Assembly (NCBI GenBank): GCA_029718625.1
Contig: CM056377.1
Span: 108,695,266-108,759,265, forward strand
Source of the DNA: Synaphobranchus kaupii
Lineage: Eukaryota; Chordata; Actinopteri; Anguilliformes; Synaphobranchidae
Length of the DNA stretch: 64,000 nucleotides
Direction: 5' to 3'
Shown here piece after piece: positions 58,201-64,000 of the stretch. The position numbers and the translations under genes are program-made. Numbering within the stretch: the first letter of the stretch is position 1; each line of letters starts with the position of its first letter. The notes below the pieces were generated by a model. That model did no database searches. It was not told the DNA's origin and saw nothing but the letters and a program-made list of their open reading frames with translations.

Positions 58201-58495
58201 CCCATCTGTTCAAGCTGGACTTGTAAACAGCAGTGTGACATCACATACTTCATCACATGACATCACATGCTTGTCTGTGCTCTCCTGAATCAATAAGCGC
58301 TGATAAAATGTGATTGGGTATTCCAAATTGGGAGAAAATGCTATTTCAAAAATGCTTAAAATCATGGCTATGGTAGAAACCAAGCACAATGTGCCGGCTA
58401 TGTGATGACCAATTTTGTACTCTACATTCATGCCTTAAAATTTCAAGGCCTTCATTGACAAGTTTAATCAATATATTAAATGCTAATCAAACAGT

Positions 58496-58763
58496 CAGTA
58501 TCATTTTGATTATTCTTTCACTGAATTAAGTGCTTCTATTGTCCTGAAAAATGATCCATTTATCCTTAAAAGGTAATTGAAAAGTCACATAAATCTGATT
58601 TGACTGAGATCCCTGAACATTCATTTTCACATTCTGTCCCATTGGGATCTAAATTTACAGTACATTTCTTATGAGTTTCAAAAGGTCTTGGACAAAAGGT
58701 CTGTGTCTTACTGAAAAATCGATCAATACTCACCTACTGGCATGTCGGTAACGAGACTGCCAT
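58496..58763 (+). repeat. Dispersed repeat R3, copy 1
   Basis: Shares tcctgaaaaatgatcca, cattctgtcccattggga, ctaaatttacag, and actgaaaaatcgatcaatac then tcacctact with 62063-62271 in the same orientation. Its 5' part (tttgattattct, actgaattaa) also recurs at 59386-59437. Confidence 0.7.
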
Positions 58764-59385
58764 ATAATATCTCCCATTATATTACTCATTCAGTTTCACC
58801 TATTTCACACATGATAATATATGGCTGAAAATGAAGAAAGCAAGAATGTTGGCACAGAATCCCAGACAGAAAATAGCAGTTCATTTATAACTTCATCACC
58901 TTTCTTCCTTTTTCATTTCACTTTGAAGTGTACTTGGCAATCAGCAGTGAACCTCACAGTCACAATAAGTAATGTGGGAGTCATGAATATATGCTAATTG
59001 TATTCACAAAATGATTTGCCTCTGGAAATGAATGGTTCCGATGGCGAGTTAGTAGCTTGTTTTGTTGCAATCATTCCCCCGCAATTCTGTGCTGAAGAGC
59101 AATGGCTCTTTCAATCAGTGCTCCGAAACTGTCGGCGCGCGCACTTGTTAAACGACCCGTACTGCCACAGCGTTCAGAGTGCAAACCCAGGGTGAAAGCC
59201 ACAATGCATCGTGGGCCAGAGGGTCACTGATCTCCAAGATGGCCGGCAGAACAGATGTGGCTTGGGCTTGGGACAGGACACTCGCGTGGCACAGCCCATG
59301 CTTTATGTCCCTTCGTTACACATCCTCTGCCTTCATAGAGCAGCGTGGAGACTGCTGGCAGCGTTCCATGTTAATTTGGATGTTT

Positions 59386-59437
59386 GGCATCGTTTTGATT
59401 ATTCTTCAACTGAATTAAATGCTACCATTGTCCAAAG
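59386..59437 (+). repeat. Dispersed repeat R3, fragment
   Basis: tcgttttgattattcttcaa and ctgaattaaatgctaccatt correspond to 58503-58545. Confidence 0.55.
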
Positions 59438-59501
59438 ATTTTGGCTATTGATGCGCCCTCAGTAATTGTTTTAATTTCAGCGTTGCCAGGAATGTGAAAT
59501 A

Positions 59502-59571
59502 AGCCTTAGGATGAAGTGTTTAGTTCACATGCTGGGGGTGTAAGCCTTAGGATGAAGTGTTTAGTTCACAT
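59502..59571. repeat. 38-bp tandem duplication
   Basis: aagccttaggatgaagtgtt then tagttcacatg occurs twice in tandem. Confidence 0.85.
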
Positions 59572-59994
59572 GGGGACGTGACGTGTGAACGTAGGTGTCA
59601 GACGGGTTGTGTAAGTACCCATACAGATCGAACGTGTGCATATCCTATGCAGGGAAAGCCTGCCACAGTCTGTTTAGACCCACCGCATCCAGAGACATTA
59701 AGTCTGTCCATCAGTCACCTGCTCCATGCAGAATCAATGCACAATCTGTCGATATTGCGTATCCTTTCAAAATGCCGGCATTAAGCCACGAGGGCAAAAT
59801 GCTAATGTCGTCCACGAGGAATAGCTTCATGAAGTGCGCAGAGGTTTCAGAGAGTAATTGGCTATGGAGGCACGGAGCACAAGGCCGCAGACAGTGCCGT
59901 GGGTAGGAAAGGGTCTTTATCCTTCTTCAGGAGCTCACTCTTGTTTCCCCCCCCACATCATTGCGTGTGGAAAGCTGCCGTGATTGCGTGCCTG

Positions 59995-60894
59995 TGGGTA
60001 CTTTGTGATTTCCCTCTCTGCACAGTGGGGTACTTTGTGATTTCCCTCTCTGCACAGTGGGGTACTTTGTGATTTCCCTCTCTGCACAGTGGGGTATTTT
60101 GTGATTTCTCTCTCTGCACAGTGGGGTACTTTGTGATTTCCCTCTCTGCACAGTGGGGTACTTTGTGATTTCCATCTCTGCACAGTGGGGTACTTTGTGA
60201 TTTCCCTCTCTGCACAGTGGGGTACTTTGTGATTTCCCTCTCTGCACAGTGGGGTTCTTTGTGATTTCCCTCTCTGCACAGTGGGGTACTTTGTGATTTC
60301 CATCTCTGCACAGTGGGGTACTTTGTGATTTCCATCTCTGCACAGTGGGGTACTTTGTGATTTCCCTCTCTGCACAGTGGGGTACTTTGTGATTTCCCTC
60401 TCTGCACAGTGGGGTACTTTGTGATTTCCCTCTCTGCACAGTGGGGTATTTTGTGATTTCTCTCTCTGCACAGTGGGGTACTTTGTGATTTCCCTCTCTG
60501 CACAGTGGGGTACTTTGTGATTTCCATCTCTGCACAGTGGGGTACTTTGTGATTTCCCTCTCTGCACAGTGGGGTACTTTGTGATTTCCCTCTCTGCACA
60601 GTGGGGTTCTTTGTGATTTCCCTCTCTGCACAGTGGGGTACTTTGTGATTTCCATCTCTGCACAGTGGGGTACTTTGTGATTTCCATCTCTGCACAGTGG
60701 GGTACTTTGTGATTTCCCTCTCTGCACAGTGGGGTACTTTGTGATTTCCCTCTCTGTACAGTGGGGTACTTTGTGATTTCCCTCTCTGCACAGTGGGGTA
60801 CTTTGTGATTTCCCTCTCTGTACAGTGGGGTACTTTGTGATTTCCCTCTCTGCACAGTGGGGTACTTTGTGATTTCCCTCTCTGCACAGTGGGG
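59995..60894. repeat. 32-bp minisatellite, 28 copies
   Basis: The unit is ggtactttgtgatttccctc then tctgcacagtgg. Variants ggggtatttt (60091, 60443) and ggggttcttt (60251, 60603) recur exactly 352 bp apart, showing an 11-unit block duplication. All three minus frames are open over long spans because the unit lacks minus-strand stops; the ~300-codon frames are artefacts. Confidence 0.97.
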
Positions 60895-61199
60895 CGTCAG
60901 GCTGAGGAAGGACAAGCAGGAGAAGGGGAATGAGGCAAATGATAGACAGGGAGAGGCAGAAATCTGACTGTTAGGAAAATAGCCGTACATACATTTTCTA
61001 AGTTTCAATGTGAACGGTAATGAGCAATGGAGACGGGAATTTTAGTCTGGGACACAGTTACAGGTCATAAACGTATGGTAAGAAGCACGAAGAGGAACGA
61101 GGCATTGACCAGAGGAGGGATTAACGCAGAGAAAGATGGTGTGTTGCAGTAAGCAACAGAGATAGAGGATGATAAAATCAAAGATCAATGAAAGAAAGG

Positions 61200-61258
61200 A
61201 GAAGAGAGAGAGAGAGAGGCAGGGAGGGGGGAGCGAGGGAAGGCAGGAGGGAGGGAAA
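61200..61258. repeat. Purine-rich (GA/GGGA) tract
   Basis: GA repeat followed by GGGA/GGCA units. Confidence 0.85.
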
Positions 61259-62062
61259 GTGGACTTGCTGGAGGAGATTGAGCTGTAATTGCCTGCCTGC
61301 GGCGAACACATCTCTGGCGCACGCTGCTGGAATAGCAATGAGAGCCAAAGCGCGAGTGAATATGATTCTGTCACGGAGCAGACAAAAACAACTGCGCCTG
61401 GTCACTTTCAGGCTCACGGTTATATCAACCCGCGGTCATGCGCCTGAATTCCTTCACCCCGAGTAGATGGAAGATAGCTTCATCATGCCCATTCACTCCT
61501 GCTCCAGTCCAGCCTAGACCAGCTCCACCGTGGGGCTGCTTACCTTGTCTCTGACCCTGGAGCCCCAGACACACGGCTCCCCTCTCCTCTCAAGCCCTGG
61601 TTCACTGTTCACCCCTGGCACAGACTCTCTGGTGGCCCTGGTGTTCATATATAACAGCTTTTCTCACTCAACATGCAGGGTTCCCACAGTCTTTGAATGA
61701 CCTTGAGAATCCCTCAAAATGTTTCCATCCAATACCATGGAAAAGCCATAGAAAATGGGTCTATATTCTTGGAAACTGTCCTAGAAAAGTCAGGGAGAAT
61801 GGCCAAAACCTTTACAATGAGTAAAATGCACCCATCTTTCTTGCTAACTTACTAGCTTGATGTCACTTACTCTGAAATATTGCTATGGCAGTGTAACTAA
61901 CTTGACAGCTCACTGGTTTTTACATTAATATCAGAAGTCATATGTGTAAGTGTGTAACTTTGTGGACATTAAATATTTTGAAAGGAATGCACCTCAAATA
62001 ATAGTTCCCCCTTGCAAACGTCACCCTATAGGTCAAAGCAGACATGACTATTGCACCAAAAA

Positions 62063-62271
62063 CATCCTGAAAAATGATCCAATTATCCTTAAAATGTCAT
62101 TGACATTTAAATCTGATTCGACTGAAAACCCTGATCTGTCATTTCCACATTCTGTCCCATTGGGACCTAAATTTACAGCAAATTTCTCACGAGCGTCAAA
62201 AAGCGTCTATCTCTAACTGAAAAATCGATCAATACTCACCTACTAGCACGTCGGTAACCAGACTGTCATAC
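62063..62271 (+). repeat. Dispersed repeat R3, copy 2
   Basis: Direct repeat of 58541-58763, diverged by substitutions and small indels. Confidence 0.7.
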
Positions 62272-64000
62272 TCGCTAGCGATCGACGTGACAAATATCTC
62301 TCGCGTAACGACAGAAACTTTCTTTGTTTTTTCTCGTGAGGGGAGAGAGATAAGGTGGCGGTGAGGCTGGGGGAGGGAAGGGTTGTAAAACATGGCCTGA
62401 GCTGTAGAACAGGACAGCAGAAGTGGTAGATAACAGCCCTAAGACAGATGATTGCTTTTTCCTGGGTGCTTATTACAATCTGAGCAGGCCCCGTTCAGCT
62501 CCCTTCACTGTCAGCTCCTAAATGGCTTTTAACCACAGACTAGACACATCCATTTAGAGCGTGTGACAGAAGCCAGCAGCTGCCGTTACCTTTGGCAGCG
62601 GGACCCCACCTGAATGCATTGACCCCGGCCCGATAAGGCGCACCACTGGGGGAGATGCATATTAGCCCCATGTAGGGATTAGAGGCTCTGGGGGTTTTGG
62701 TGTGGCCACGATAATCCTCAGATTATTATCAGTCCTGTAATAAATGTGTGTTGTTATCTTAGAGCACAATCTGATGGCGCTCGTGAGTGTTTGTCCAGGT
62801 AGATATAGCATCTATTAATGGTAGGCAGCGGTTATAATTTAGCATTTTTCATTGGTTTTTATTCTTCCTTGGTTTTCAATGTTGATTTCAGTTTAATTGT
62901 AATTAGCCTTAAAAGTTTGCTAGTTTTTAGTTTTTTTTTTTTTTTTTTGGAAATGCTTAGTTTAGTTTCAGTTTTAGTATTTTTTTATTTTTTTTTGGGC
63001 GGGTACCCATTTATATGGGCTAATGTTTTACAGCTTTAGAACAGGTATTGTGTATAAGTGTCCTTGAGTTTCTTGAAAGGCGCATGTAAGTACGATATAT
63101 AATACGTGTTTAAACCAGGTATTGTGTAAAACGCACAAATCAAATTCTTCTTAACATTTATTTAAATAAATTTTGCCGACCATCTCAAACTAGCTGGAAG
63201 CCTTGAATTATTGAATCAAAATGACGGGAATGAACAACAGTTTTCATTTTTATTTCTATTTTAGTTTATGTTAAACTAGTTTTTGTCTTAGTTGTAGTTT
63301 ACGATAATAACCTTGGTAGGTAGATAGCCTGGTGCCAGGACTCTTAGCTATACTGGCAGTGAACAAGCACTCAGGTCTGAAATGACTCCTTTGTTCTTAC
63401 TGTTTGTCTGTGTTAATAATGCAGGGTTCAGGCGTTATGTTGATTGCTTATTGATTTTCATATTGAACAAATAGAAACATAACTCATGTTTCTTGCAAGA
63501 CTGGTCTGGTCCATCATATTACTTGTTAGTGAGAGTTTTCAGGGGGGAAAAAGTTTTATGTGTTAACTTTTTGGCCGAATATTCCCATTTACATTGGGTT
63601 TCAATCAGAGTGAAAGCAGACATAGTAGGTACTTACCTATGCTAAAGTAACATGTGGCTTGGCTACCAGGCTAGTGGGGAGTGGAATCTGCACAGGAAAT
63701 ATATTAATGTGGAAAGACACCTAATTGATGATTATGCTGAGAGTCATGTTTGTCTTTGTTAAACATTGAGGTGCAGATTGGCATGCCGTGCTGTAACACA
63801 GGGAGCAGGTGGCAGGATCAGTGGGTGTGCTGGGGATCAGTGGGTGTGATGGGGACAGAGCTGAATGGAGTCTGGTCTGACAGGAGCACTATATCTCACA
63901 GCACTGGAGATCAGGGCCTCAGATGAATGTGTCTGTCATGGTGGCCCAGCTTCTGGTCCTCATCTCCTGACGTCTCAGCTCAGGGCCTGTGGAGTTAACC

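Noticed and set aside
59927..61008. Open frames of 266-357 codons on the minus strand with repeating peptide
   Set aside because: They are translations of the 32-bp array in its open frames; no conserved domain and no gene context.

Overview
This window looks like nuclear DNA of a ray-finned (teleost-type) fish. It is intron-dominated, packed with microsatellites and minisatellites, and carries fish-type mobile elements: a DANA/mermaid-like SINE, other tRNA-derived SINEs, Tc1-, hAT- and Harbinger-like DNA elements. The species cannot be told from the sequence. No bacterial, phage, plasmid or CRISPR system is present.

The only gene I can support is the middle part of xpr1, encoding the SPX-EXS phosphate exporter, on the + strand. 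Nine coding exons form one continuous reading frame: 37638-37739, 40462-40682, 40984-41133, 41469-41552, 42840-42921, 43498-43703, 44461-44640, 51412-51580 and 54223-54417 (1389 nt, about 463 codons). They correspond to roughly residues 41-503 of the ~696-residue vertebrate protein: most of the SPX domain, the linker, the first membrane helices and the start of the EXS domain. The start-codon exon, the exon(s) for about the first 40 residues, and the exons for about the last 190 residues were not found and probably lie outside the window.

Layout. 1-37637 is one intron (or the 3' part of one) upstream of the first exon seen. It holds long tandem arrays (about 40-bp units at 13.1-14.2 kb, 36-bp at 18.5 kb, 48-bp at 19.6-20.3 kb, polypurine at 21.1-21.9 kb, about 38-bp at 26.2-27.4 kb, polypyrimidine at 36.4-37.0 kb, GTGA x59 at 37.3-37.5 kb), a 2.1-kb Harbinger-like element, SINEs, and CpG-rich stretches near 28.6-29.9 and 32.9-33.6 kb. 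37638-54417 is the exon cluster; its introns hold a hAT-like MITE, a Tc1 deletion derivative, a 59-copy 37-bp array and a nested foldback inside a TG...CA element. 54418-64000 is the next intron, with 22-bp and 32-bp arrays, a (GT)60 tract and more dispersed repeats.

No new gene system was found. The most interesting signals are structural: arrays that repeat RNA- or DNA-binding motifs in the transcribed sense (27 TGCATG motifs; about 28 splice-acceptor-like units), complementary repeats flanking the exons, higher-order repeat periods, and a young 211-bp-arm palindrome. Long open frames over the arrays are by-products of stop-free repeat units, not genes.
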